Below are positions 44,108 to 55,700 of a stretch of 64,000 nt of DNA, piece by piece. Below the pieces are notes generated by a model. That model ran no database searches, had not been told where the DNA came from, and was given only the letters and a program-made list of their open reading frames with translations. The stretch comes from Hermatobates lingyangjiaoensis (taxonomy: Eukaryota > Arthropoda > Insecta > Hemiptera > Hermatobatidae). The DNA lies in the NCBI GenBank assembly GCA_026182355.1, contig JAPFBL010000104.1:248001-312000 (forward strand), given 5' to 3'. A program made the position numbers and the translations under genes. Position 1 is the stretch's first letter. Every line of letters begins with the position of its first letter.

Positions 44108-44311
44108 TTATCTGTTCGTTATTTTCCGGGTTGAACTGTTATTATTGTATTTATTTCTCCTTCCATTTACTAGTCTTTGTATAATTTTTTCCTTATACCC
44201 GTTATTTTTTGCTGTTGTATTTATGGTATTTAATTCCTTATTATAGTTAGTTGGATTCATGGGTACGTTTAGTAATCTTTCGATCATATATCTGAATACA
44301 CCGCAAACCAA
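44108..44311 (-). pseudogene. PLE RT-to-endonuclease linker fragment (family G)
   Basis: It reads RYMIERLLNVPMNPTNYNKE, LNTINTTAKNNGYKEKIIQR and LVNGRRNKY. RLL..P....NY.KEL..I...A..NGY is the usual segment between RT thumb and GIY-YIG in PLEs. A homologous but distinct version lies on the plus strand at about 44378-44480. The intervening bases to 44071 hold stops. Confidence 0.75.
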
Positions 44312-44587
44312 CTGCCACCGACATAACTATACATAAATCATTACTCCACCCACCACAGCAAAAAACAAAAAACAAAAAACATAGATATATGATCGATAGA
44401 TTACTAAACGAACCCATGAATCAAGCTAACTATAATAATGAATTAAATACCATGAAAACAATAGCAAAAAATAAAAGAAATATGCAAAAAATAAAAAAAA
44501 ATTAACCACGCAGACAACACTGATTGCACATTGTAGATGACAAGTGTAGGTAGGTTACAGGAAAATGAAATACACAGTCAGTTAGTT

Positions 44588-44630
44588 GCTCTTGAAGATG
44601 GGATCCGGACGGACCCGAAACCGGTCGAGC
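44588..44630 (+). ncRNA. Minimal hammerhead-ribozyme-like motif (family G, right end)
   Basis: GCTC 44588-44591 pairs with GAGC 44627-44630. Core-like TTGAAGA is at 44592-44598 (C3 changed to T), T, stem II GGG/CCC at 44600-44602 and 44614-44616, GAA at 44617-44619, palindrome ACCGGT at 44620-44625, cleavage base C at 44626. Six-base GC-rich palindrome, 4-bp stem I. Confidence 0.6.
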
Positions 44631-45798
44631 TTTTCTGAGAAAATGAAAATATTCATTGTATTTGGGAATTCAAACATTGAACACGGAACAATGTTGGTCA
44701 TACCGGATCTAATGCACAAGAAACAAAATCATTTTACATCATAGGAGAGAACAAAAAAAACGTATATATTGCATATAAATATATTATATTAATCTCAGTT
44801 TAACTCATGTATTGAAGATAGCTGTTATTTTATAAAAAAATGAATTAATAAAAAAATTCTAAATTAAATGGGTTAGGTTTCTTTAATAGAAGGAATATAC
44901 TATAATTAAGTAACTTTCACAGAGGTATAGTCTTTATAAAGCTCCTGGAAAGGCAATTCTTAAGTTTAAAATGTATTCAATATATTTTTTAAAAGATTAA
45001 GAGTGAGTAATTCAATTAACACAAATTAGTTAAACCAATTACTATGATATATTAAAATAAATTAATTAATATAAACATTATTATTAATGTAATTTATTTT
45101 CCATTAGCATAAAATTGAAGGAGCAAGTAAACCTGACACATGTAACTTTATGTAAGAGTGTAAAGTGGTATTGCAGATGAAATTAAAAGTAATTTGTGAG
45201 AGTGAGGACGTGCCATAATTTATACAAGCTCTAGAGATGGAAAAATGTATTTTTGAGCACGAGCCAAGAAGAAACGGCAGAATAGAGTATCTCAAAGTGT
45301 TGTCAGGTCTTCGTGATACGGGCGGGAGCGCTGCTGGAAACGACTAATATTGTGTTCCACCAGGTGTCTCACTCACTCTTTCTTACAAACAGTTTCATGG
45401 TAAATTCTCCCTTACACTGTTGTTTCCTCCTTTGGTAGAGCAAAGCATGTGAGAGTCAAAATTCTCTCACCCATTTACACTCGAGAAGGTGTTCCACCTA
45501 CTTATGCAAATGTGTCTGAAATAACTTTAGGATTCGAATGATAAACTCAACTTCTCAGTCTAAGACTAGTTGAAACTGCGTTTTCAGAGGAACAGGATGT
45601 TCCTTAGTTATGATCATCCAGCACCCTCAATATCACGTGAAACACCGCCCTATCTACACTTCTACGCCAGTATTTATTCCTTAAACAACAAAGTAGTTCA
45701 CATTATACAATATAAACCTTTGCAATATCTGCTTCATAACATTTAATGTCCACAAATCACAAACAAGTAACTAAAATAATTTATTTATTATACATTTA

Positions 45799-45997
45799 CG
45801 TATATATATATATATATATATTAAATTGAAGAAATTGATACTCGTTCCTTCATTCTGCGTGGGGATATCCCTCTCACTTTCTCCTCTATTCTAGTTTTCT
45901 CCTGATGGAGAACAACATTTCAAAATATTTCATATAGTAAGTGTATATTTTCTCTTTTTTCTGTGTCGTGTTTTGTGTAATTCAAAGTGCATATATG

Positions 45998-46052
<55 letters not shown>
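45799..46052. repeat. (TA)n tracts flanking a possible decayed PLE terminal motif
   Basis: (TA)n tracts lie at 45799-45823 and 46000-46052. Between them, TTTTCTCCTGATGGAGAACA (45896-45915) with a following AAATATTTC and AGTAAGTGT resembles the CTGATGA...GAA/palindrome layout, but stem II does not fold cleanly. Confidence 0.35.
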
Positions 46053-46053
<1 letters not shown>

Positions 46054-46222
46054 ATGATCAAACCACAATAAGAAATGGGAAAACAAGACTATGATCTTTC
46101 AACCGTAACAAACGGTCTTCGTCAGAGTCAAAAACCCAACTCTCTCAGTTGGGTTTCCCATTTCTTAGTATGGTTTGATGGTTGATTGTTATTTCACGTG
46201 TTTATGTGAAATCGTAAGATAT
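46053..46222 (-). repeat. Family A terminal repeat
   Basis: ATGATCAAACCACAATAAGA leads into the minus motif 46087-46129 (GACU, CUGACGA, stem ACCG/CGGU, GAA, AGAUCA, AGUC). One substitution breaks the palindrome. A turn-around at 46131-46156 is followed by the partial mirror (TTTCTTAGTATGGTTTGATG) and TTATTTCACGTGTTTATGTG. Confidence 0.65.
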
Positions 46223-46264
46223 ATATAATTAAATTGTCTACATATTTCTCTTCATACCATTTTT

Positions 46265-47882
46265 TTACTTTACTATAAGTAAAGTATAGTGATCGTGAAA
46301 AAATTCGATCTCGAGATTTTGACGGAATTACATGTTTTGAGGTACCAGAAGTCGTTTTATAACGTTTTTACGATGATGTCTGTGTGTGTGTGTGTGTGGG
46401 TGGGTGCGTGTGTTAGCATTGCTTGTTACCACGCTACGGTCCAGAATCTTTGATGGATCAAGTTGATATTTTACACAAAAATGGGCCTCATAAAGACGAA
46501 GATCCATATTGTTTGTAAAGAATTATGCATGATGGGAAAGTCACTTTTTTTGCCAAAAACCGTTTTTTTTAAAACATTTATTTCTCCTAAACTGATAACC
46601 CTACAGTTTTGAAATTTTGACATTATCTTTGAAGTTACAAATGCAACAAACGAAAAATATATTCAGAATTTTAAGACAACAGGAAATATGTTTTTTTCAA
46701 TAAAATGTAAAAATTTTGACTTATAATTCAATCTCAAACCTTGTGAGAGCGATACAAGCCATACTGTTTGACGGACAAGAATGAAACTATGCCTACAAAT
46801 AGAACATTATATGACAAATGAGTAGAGATATTTTTTTTTGAAATTACTTTCGCTAAAAGGGCGTTACAGTACCATTTGTGTTTTCAGAAAATGATTTTTT
46901 GACGCTAAACGGCTCGTTAAAAAACATGAAAATTTGACCAAAAATGGAACAAAAAATTAGCAATTCACAAAAAAAAATTCATGAAGTTTCAATTACGGGA
47001 AAGAGCAATAACGATATAAAAACTGTTTGTTTATTCTAGACTAAGAGATCACCTGCTATACTTGTCGAATTTTTTGTATTTTTTTACATTGTTTACATTG
47101 ACTTAGAAATTTTTTGAGCGAATCCACTAAGATAAAATTGATGTTTCTAATGGAAAAATGAAAATATATTATTGACTTATAAGAGATGTAAGAGGAATAA
47201 TATTGTGCAGGTAAATGATAACACTCATTAAAAAAAAATTCGTATATATGTTATTTGACAAAGGGGAAGGAAAATGATCTTATTAAATACTAAGAAGCCA
47301 TAAAATTCCCAGTATAATAATTCTGTTAAAAACCAAAAATGTAAAAGATAATTCAAAATTGAAATCTTTCGTTTAGAGATTAATAACTGTAATTATCGTA
47401 CATCTTTAATTAACAAATCACCTTAAAACAACATTTTCTTCGCTGTTTAAGAAGTTTTTCAGAGAAAAAAAGAGTATTTTACTGTTTCAAATTTGAAAAT
47501 TTTACATTAATATTCAATGTAGAAGGATGTCAAGTAAACGATGTAAGAAATCTACTGGCTATTTGAACAATAGCCATGTTCTCTTGTAGGATACTATTGC
47601 GTTTCAAGAAATGTTCACTTTGGTTTTTCAAAAATGTTATTACTGCTGTAGTTATACTAATGAAATTATTTGAAAATAATAAATTATTTGTGATGTACAA
47701 AAATAAGCTAATAAATTGATATGTTCTTCAATCACTATCTGTACTACCTCAGGAATGAAAGGCTAATAATTATATCCCATCTAGATGTTTACGTTATGCT
47801 TAAATGAGACGTTATGTTTTATATACTCAAGAAATTTGACATTAAGTTACTTATAGTAAAGTAGAGTGTAGGCCACTCCAGA
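46265..47882 (-). mobile_element. X element copy 6
   Basis: A 1.62-kb, near-identical copy in reverse orientation, with GT/GGGT tract at 46381-46410. It is opposed to copy 7 across a 250-bp spacer. Confidence 0.88.
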
Positions 47883-48132
47883 TTTATTTCTGTTTTCAAC
47901 CAATCTGGTACCATGTTTAATAACTCTGCGAAAGATTTACTGATAAAACTCCATTCATTCTACGAATTTCGAGAAATGAAATTGATTTTACCATAAATCT
48001 TTCAGAGGGTTTTACTCTCGGTACGTGATGAATGAATACAGTAAGTGTGATTAATTAATTAAAACCTGTGATTGAAGTAGTAAACGCTGATTATCCTTTA
48101 TAAGAAAGATGATTTTAACCAGTTAAAAAAAT

Positions 48133-49761
48133 CTGGAGTGGCCTACACTCTACTTTACTATAAGTAACTCAACGTCAAATTTCATGAGTATATAAAACAT
48201 AACGTATCATTTAAGCACAACATAAATATCTAAATGGGATATAATTATTAGCATTGGATTCGTGAGTTAGTACAGATAGTGATTGAAGGACATATCAATT
48301 TATAAGCTTATTTTTGTACATCACAAATAATTTATTATTTGCAAATAATTTCATTAGTATAACTACAGCAGTAATAACATTTTTGAAAAACCAATTTGAA
48401 CATTTCTTGAAACGAAATATTATCCTACAAGAGAACATGGCTATTGTTCAAATACGAGTAGCCAGTAGATTTCTTACATCATTTACTTGACATCCTTCTA
48501 CATTGAATATTAATGTAAAATTTTCAAATTTGAAACAGTAAAATACCATTTTCTTCTCTGAAAAACATCTTAAACAGCGAAGAAAATGTTGTTTTAAGGT
48601 GATTTGTTAATTAAAGATGTACGATAATTACAGTTATTAATCTCTAAACGAAAGATTTATATTTTGAATTATCTTTTACATTTTTGGTTTTTAACAGAAT
48701 TATTATACTGGGAATTTTATGGCTTCTTAGTATTTAATAAGATCAATTTCCTTCCCCTTTGTCAAATAACATATATACGAATTTTTTTTTATTGAGTGTT
48801 ATCATTTACCTGCACAATATTATTCCTCTTACATCTCATATAAGTCAATAATATATTTTCATTTTTCCATTAGAAACATCAATTTTATCTCAGTGGATTC
48901 GTTAAAAAAATTTCTAGTCAATGTAAACAATGTAAAAAATACAAAAAAATCGACAAGTATAGCAGGTGATCTCTTAGTCTAGGATAAACAAAGAGTTTTT
49001 ATATCGTTATTGCTCTTTCCCGTAATTGAAACTTTATGATTTTTTTTTTATGAATTGCTAATTTTTTGTTCCATTTTTGGTCAAATTTTCATTACTTTTT
49101 AACGAGCCGTTTAGCGTCAAAAAATCATTTTCTGAAAACACAAATCGTACTGTAACGCCCCTTTAGCGAAAGTAATTCCAAAAAAAATATCTCAACTCAT
49201 TCTCCACATAATGTTTTATTTTTAGGCATACTTTCATTTTGATCCATCAAACAGTATGGCTTGTATTGCTCTCACAAGGTTTGAGATTGCATTATAAGTC
49301 AAAATTTTTACATTTTATTGAAAAATAAATATTTCCTGTTGTTTTAAAATTCTGAATATATTTTTCGTTTGTTGCATTTAAAACCTCAAAGATAATGTCA
49401 AAATTTCAAAACTGTAGGGTTATCAGTTTAGGGGAAATAAATGTTTTAAAAAAAACGGTTTTTGGCAAAAACAGTGACTTTCCCATTGCATAATTCTTCC
49501 CAAACAATAGGGATCTTCGTCTTTATAAGGCCCATTTTTGTGTAAAATATCAACTTGATCCATCAAAGATTCTGGACCGTAGCGTGGTAACAAGCAATGC
49601 TAACACACTCACCCACCCACCCACCCACCCACCCACACACACACAGACATCATCGTAAAAACGTCATAAAACGACTTCTGGGACCTCAAAACATGTAATT
49701 CCGTTAAAATCTCGAGATCGAATTTTTTCACGATCACTATACTTTACTTATAGTAAAGTAA
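48133..49761 (+). mobile_element. X element copy 7
   Basis: A 1.63-kb forward copy with (CCCA)n/(CA)n tract at 49611-49646 and terminal hairpin at 49741-49761. It has the same internal structure as copies 1, 6 and 8. Confidence 0.88.
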
Positions 49762-51507
49762 AAAGAGTACAGTGATAATAGAAATAAAATTAAAATAACA
49801 ATTATTATTAGAATAATAATAAACCTTCTTTATGAAAAATCGCTTTTTTTTTCATTTAGAATAATGGCAAGTATTTAAAACCGAATCAAGGTTGCACAAC
49901 AAAATGGACCGTTTGTATATTTACTAGGTTTGGTTTTATTTAGTGCCTGAATACATAGTCTTATGGCTCTTTAGGATAGATAGCAATTCAAAATATAATA
50001 AAAGTTTATAAATATGTTTATCGAAAATGACTTTCGATACAATAATATATTATAGATATATAGGCTTGGAAAGACATAATCTTCACTACAGAGATAATGA
50101 AACCGTTTTTGATATATTTTTTAACATGATGGGTATATACATAAATAAATTAAATAATACATTTGAATGCCACAGAGTATATGACAAGTATGAAACATTC
50201 GAATGAAATGTAATTCGCGGAATCATATATCAGTCAAGTTGATATCATTGGGAAAACAGTGTCCCCAAATTGCTTGTTGGGTAAGGCAATATTCACTCAA
50301 TAAGACAAATTAACTGGGGCCTCTCTAACCTACTTATCAGGGCTAGTGTTCTCAATTAGGCACGACAGAGCAACCAAACTTGAGTCTTACTTGCCAATCA
50401 CACAGACTTCTCTTAGACCTGATCTTTATCTCTTACCAGGCCCAAGGATTAAATTACTGCCGCTTTTATCGTCTACTAATGCCATTTCTAAGAACAAGTT
50501 TACATAAAAAAATCCAATCTTTTAAAGCCTAAACTAGTATAGCCTTGTCTAACCTAACTAGGTTTATTCTAGCTTTTGGTTATTTTAGGGAAAAATGCTA
50601 AATCAAAGAGTTAGAAGAATACTACATCAACTCACTTCAGAATTTCGATTAATAATCGCCATAAGGAGAAGTTCAATTCACAGGTGAAGTGAACGAACCA
50701 TCAAGAAATCCTATTTCTTAAGGAGCAGTTAAGAGAAAAGTAAATCAGAAAGTATAAATATAAAAAAATGATAAAACATGTAAAATGAAATAAATTTATG
50801 CAAGAAATTATGAAATATGAGAGGAAAGATATATGGTAATGAATTTGTTTAGTTTAATTAAAAATTAATTAACTGGAATTGACTAATTAGTTAACTGGGA
50901 TTGAATTAGGGAGTTAATATGTATGTAACTTCTTAAAGCCCTTAACGTGACTTTGCTTTAGGGTCATGGTAATCATTCAAACGTTTATATTGAGGGATGT
51001 CATTGAAACTGTATCATTGAGAATTAACATCCAACACCATGAGAACGACGATTAATACAAAGGGAAATAGTATTTGGCTTACTACAAGATAATAAACCCA
51101 TAAAAAATAACATCAAACTGGGAGTAGTTCAGTCGGGAAGCATAGTTATGGGTAGAAAAAAAGTGATTGTGAAAGTGATTACTCAGGTCCTATAGTTACA
51201 GCATCCACATGACTGAGAGACTTAGGAGACTCTTACGAAAAAGGATAGTTTAAAATTTTTGTCATAAGTAAAACGTTAAAACATGCGTATATTAACAGAA
51301 CAATGACAGACTAGGGGAGATAATAACTCCCTACGACTACTTTACTTTGGTACGGTTATGTTTATCCATTTAGAGAAAATATGGGAAAAACTTTTCTTTT
51401 TTTATTTCAAAGTAAATGGTAAAAGTAGAACATAGGAAAGAAAGGTGTAAGGAGGTTAATCAATTATGAAGTTACACATACTCGTATATATTGATAAAAA
51501 TATTTCA
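49762..51507. other. No recognisable feature
   Basis: AT-rich, between X copy 7 and the family A fold-back. No motif or repeat match recognised. Confidence 0.55.
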
Positions 51508-51700
51508 CATAAACACGTGAAATAACAATCAATGATCAAACCACAATATGGAATGGGAAAACAAGACTAAGATCTTTCAACTGTAACAAACGGTTACTTA
51601 CAATAGTCTCAGCGGTCAACTGACGAAGACCGCTTGTTACGGTTGAAAGATCTTAGTCTTGTTTTCCCATTTCATATTGTGGTTTGATCATTGATATTTA
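51508..51700. repeat. Family A fold-back with hammerhead-like motif
   Basis: Outer arms AATCAATGATCAAACCACAA and GTGGTTTGATCATTGATATT are inverted. The plus-strand motif 51616-51658 has CTGACGA, stem II ACCG/CGGT, GAA, AGATCT, T and AGTC, but the 5' stem I strand is TCAA instead of GACT. The left-hand mirror keeps only the 3' half of the motif (51565-51594). Confidence 0.68.
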
Positions 51701-52734
51701 TTGATGAATGAATTACTGGCAGGTCAACAATTCTAATGAACTGAATTATTAGGTGGATCTTCGTATATCTTTCAGTTGACGGATCACATGAAGCGTTATA
51801 ATCAAAATAGAGTAACAAACTTGATTCGCAAGAGTTGTACACTTTTTCTAATTATAGTCGGTTTATCTATTATGACGCTAGTTCAGATAAATTAAAAAGT
51901 AAAATTGTATTTAACACGGCTACACATTTTAAGTAAATAGTAATGCTGCAGTTTGAAGATGATCGAATATCTGAAATATACGGCTGGCAAGTAAGATGTG
52001 TTGTGGAAAGTCTGACAGAATTATTTTAAAAACTTTAATATAATACAGCATATATGAAGAATATTATACTACATTCAGATTCCTGAATTAAACGTTATTG
52101 AGCTTGCGCAGCAGTACTCAGCTGGGGACGGTCCCAGTCATTACTTACTGGCCTTTCCCAACAGACTCAGTAAATAATTAATAACCTACAGAGGAAATCA
52201 ATTTAACGAATTTCAACTTTTCATTAATAAATAAAGGAAAGGTTCTAATAAAATAGTTCTAGTTCCCAGAATCTTTTGCTTCTTATTTCATGAATTAAAT
52301 ATGCTATTTATTCTCTCCAGATATACTTTAATTCCAACTGCTTAATACTTTGCTTAAATAACTAAAACAAATTCTATCACCAACTTCTATAATTATCTTT
52401 CAATGTTTATTTAAAAAAATGCGCAATTATATAAATAAAAATAAAATGTTTTCTTGGAATCGAAAATATAACTTTCAGTACATCTTCAAATCTTAAAGAG
52501 GATAAATATGACATTTCACAATTTGTAGGGTAAAAACTTAAAACTTAAACGTAGTGATTGCACTACGTTAGAACTTCACAATTTATTAATGTTTTTATCT
52601 TAGTCTCAGAGGAAAGATATTTGTTTGCCAAATGCAAGGCACGCTATTTTGTCTTAGCATAAATTGCATAATACATTTTGAATGATGTTGCAAATATAAA
52701 TAGTTTATTCAGAGATCTTTGAATTTGCCCAACT

Positions 52735-53195
52735 GATTCATGAAGCGCTCCCACATGATTGTTCAGTATAGTGCTGTATGATGGATAACCGGATTACTAT
52801 CTTCAATAGTGTTAGTTTGGTATAACGCTTCATGAAAGACTACCAAAGTCCTTAAAAGTTACGATTTATTATGGGGTTGTATGAGAAACTACCGCACTGC
52901 GGAACGTTTAGTTATAACGCTGCTGTACTGCTCAAAAATGATGGTTAGAGGTCCATAAAAGACGATAGCACTACTCAATAGCAGAGTGTGATACGGAGTT
53001 GTATGAAAGACAACTGAACTACTCAAAAAGCTGGCTGGTATAGTAATGCATTAAAGCCAAATACAGAGCTTAAAAATAAACAATTTGGTAGTCCTGCATC
53101 AAAGATGACTTCATTTCTCAAAAATTATTTTTGGATAATGCTGCATGAAATGCAAGTAAAACCTTCAAAACTAACAACTTGGTTTTCTATAGGAA
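52735..53195 (+). repeat. Highly decayed minisatellite, about 48-60-bp units
   Basis: A recurring pattern is visible: CATGAA/GTATGA, then AGACTACCAAA/ACTACCGCA/GACAACTGAA, CTCAAAAA/TTAAAAGT, and GGTATAA/GGATAATG. It occurs about eight times (for example at 52832, 52878, 53008, 53108 and 53146). Units differ strongly in length and sequence. Confidence 0.5.
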
Positions 53196-54044
53196 ATTAT
53201 TCATTAATGATTTATGCTTTTTTTAAAAAAAAATATTAAAAATACCATTGCGGCCACCTTTGAAATTACTTTTAAGGGCAAAAACTTTTCAAACTCCATG
53301 CATGTCTAAATGTATTCACATCGGACTGGAGTGGTTTAGGAGTATAAACAAATCACCATCATCAGAATAAACAATAACACTATACTAATTTAATGATACC
53401 AATTACAGATCTAATTTACTAAAATTAAATCAGAAAGATAGAAAACACTGACATTTACTTAACGATGAAATTAGCTAAATCACTCCTATATTAGGATGCA
53501 ATAATTCTTTCCAACGTGCAGCATTTTTCACGTTTTCCTTCTTTACTCATCTTTTCCCTTGGCTATAATTCGAGTTTCGGAAAAATGAAAATGATGGCTT
53601 TCATTGGCACGGTGCACAGCTAATGGGGAAGAATTATTCTTACAAGTCTTATATAATCAGTATGAATGTTCGTAAAACCGGTCCTTTAAAAAGCGGTTAG
53701 TTTTAAAGATTCACTTCTTTACAGTTGTCAGACATTATAAAATTCTTCAGTTTTTCTTTTGCTATCATATGTTTCAGATTATTAAAAAAAAATTTACTTT
53801 TATGTATTATAAAAAAAAGTAAATAAACAAAGCTATCAGGAAATTGTTTATTAGTGTAGTATACTATCATTATTAGTACAGTCTGTAACTGTCATTAAAC
53901 CTGGAGTTTCTTTTACATTTTGCAGCTTTAGATAATGAGCTCAAAATTCTAGCCACATTTCTTATTTAGTACACGGGTACTCACTTGTTTAAAGCGACCG
54001 AATTATGATAAACGCAAATGAAATTAAAATCAACTAAAAAAAAT

Positions 54045-55700
54045 CTGGAGTGGCCTACACTCTACTTTACTATAAGTAACTCAATGTCAAATTTCTTGAG
54101 TATATAAAATATAACGTATCATTTAAGCATAACATAAATATCTAAATGGGATATAATTATTAGCATTTCATTCGTGAGGTAGTACAGCTAGTGATTGAAG
54201 GACATATCACTTTATAAACTTATTTTTGTACATCACAAATAATTTATTATTTGCAAATAATTTCATTAGTATAACTACAGCAGTAATAACATTTTTGAAA
54301 AACCAATGTCAATATTTCTTGAAACGAAATATTATCCTACAAGAGAACATGGCTATTGTTCAAATAGCCAGTAGATTTCTTACATTGTTTACTTGACATC
54401 CTTCTACATTGAATATTAATGTAAAATTTTCAAATTTGAAACAGTAAAATACCCTTTTTTTCTCTGAAAAAACATCTTAAACAGCGAAGAAAATGTTGTT
54501 TTAAGGTGATTTGTTAATTAAAGATGTACGATAATTACAGTTATTAATCTCTAAACGAAAGATTTATATTTTGAATTATCTTTTACATTTTTGGATTTTA
54601 ACAGAATTATTATACTGGGAATTTTATGGCTTCTTAGTATTTAATAAGATCATTTTCCTTCCCCTTTGTCAAATAACATATATACAAATTTTTTTTTAAT
54701 GAGTGTTATCATTTACCTGCACAATATTATTCCTCTTACATCTCTTATAAGTCAATAATATATTTTCATTTTTCCATTAGAAACATCAATTTTATCTCAG
54801 TGGATTCGCTCAAAAAATTTCTAAGTCAATATAAACAATGTAAAAAAAATACAAAAAATTCGACAAGTATAGCAGGTGATCTCTTAGTCTAGGATAAACA
54901 AAGAGTTTTTATATAGTTATTGCTCTTTCCCGTAATTGAAACTTCATGAATTTTTTTTTATGAATTGCTAATTTTTTGTTCCATTTTTGGTCAAAATTTC
55001 ATTATTTTTTAACGAGCCGTTTAGCGTCAAAAAAAACATTTTCTGAAAACACAAATCGTACTGTAACCCCCGTTTAGCGAATGTAATTTTGGAAAAAAAA
55101 TATCTCAACTCATTCTCCATATAATGTTCTATTTATAGGCATAGTTTCATTCTTGTCCGTCAAACAGTATGGCTTGTATCGCTCTCACAAGGTTTGAGAT
55201 TGAATTATAAGTCAAAATTTTTACATTTTAGTGAAAAAAAAATATTTCCTGTTGATTTAAAATTCTGAATATATTTTTCGTTTGTTGCATTTGAAACCTC
55301 AAAGATAATGTCAAAATTTCAAAACTCTAGGGTTATTAGTTTAGGAGAAATAAATGTTTTTAAAAAAACGGTTTTTGGCAAAAAAAGTGACTTTCCCATC
55401 ATGCATAATTCTTCCCAAACAATAGGGATCTTCGTCTAAATGGGGCCCATTTTTGTGTAAAATATCAACTTGATCCATCAAAGATTCTGGACCGTAGCGT
55501 GGTAACAAGCAATGCTAACACACGCACCCACCCACGCACCCACCCACCCACCCACCTACCCACCCACCCACCCACACACACACAGACATCATCGTAAAAA
55601 CTTCATAAAACGACTTCTGGGACCTCAAAACATTTAATTCCGTCAAAATCTCGAGATCGAATTTTTTCACGATCACTATACTTTACTTATAGTAAAGTAA
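54045..55700 (+). mobile_element. X element copy 8
   Basis: A 1.66-kb forward copy with an expanded (CCCA)n tract with G and T interruptions (55525-55585). The insertion is preceded by an A-run. The 5' and 3' ends are intact. Confidence 0.88.

Larger units (their letters stand above)
43411..44640 (-). mobile_element. PLE family G inverted dimer: minus-strand element plus internally deleted plus-strand copy
   Basis: The minus-strand part (43411 to about 44311) has an RT-endonuclease linker, a GIY-YIG domain, 3' UTR and terminal motif. The plus-strand part (44378-44640) begins with the same linker (RLLNEPMNQANYNNELNTMK), skips the endonuclease, and joins directly to the same 3' UTR (AAATATGCAAAAAATAAAAA) and terminal motif. 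The two 3' ends (43411-43560 and 44490-44640) are therefore inverted repeats, with the 5' ends meeting at 44311-44378. Confidence 0.82.

Noticed and set aside
45896..45940. Eighth hammerhead-like family (CTGATGG motif)
   Set aside because: Stem II does not pair and the GAA box is altered. Kept only as a possible decayed relative.
12105..55700. Classical TIR DNA transposon reading of the X family
   Set aside because: The two ends share only about 17 bases, offset by 18 bases at the 5' end, and I see no consistent target-site duplication. The 3' hairpin and microsatellite fit a Helentron-like element better. Not fully excluded.
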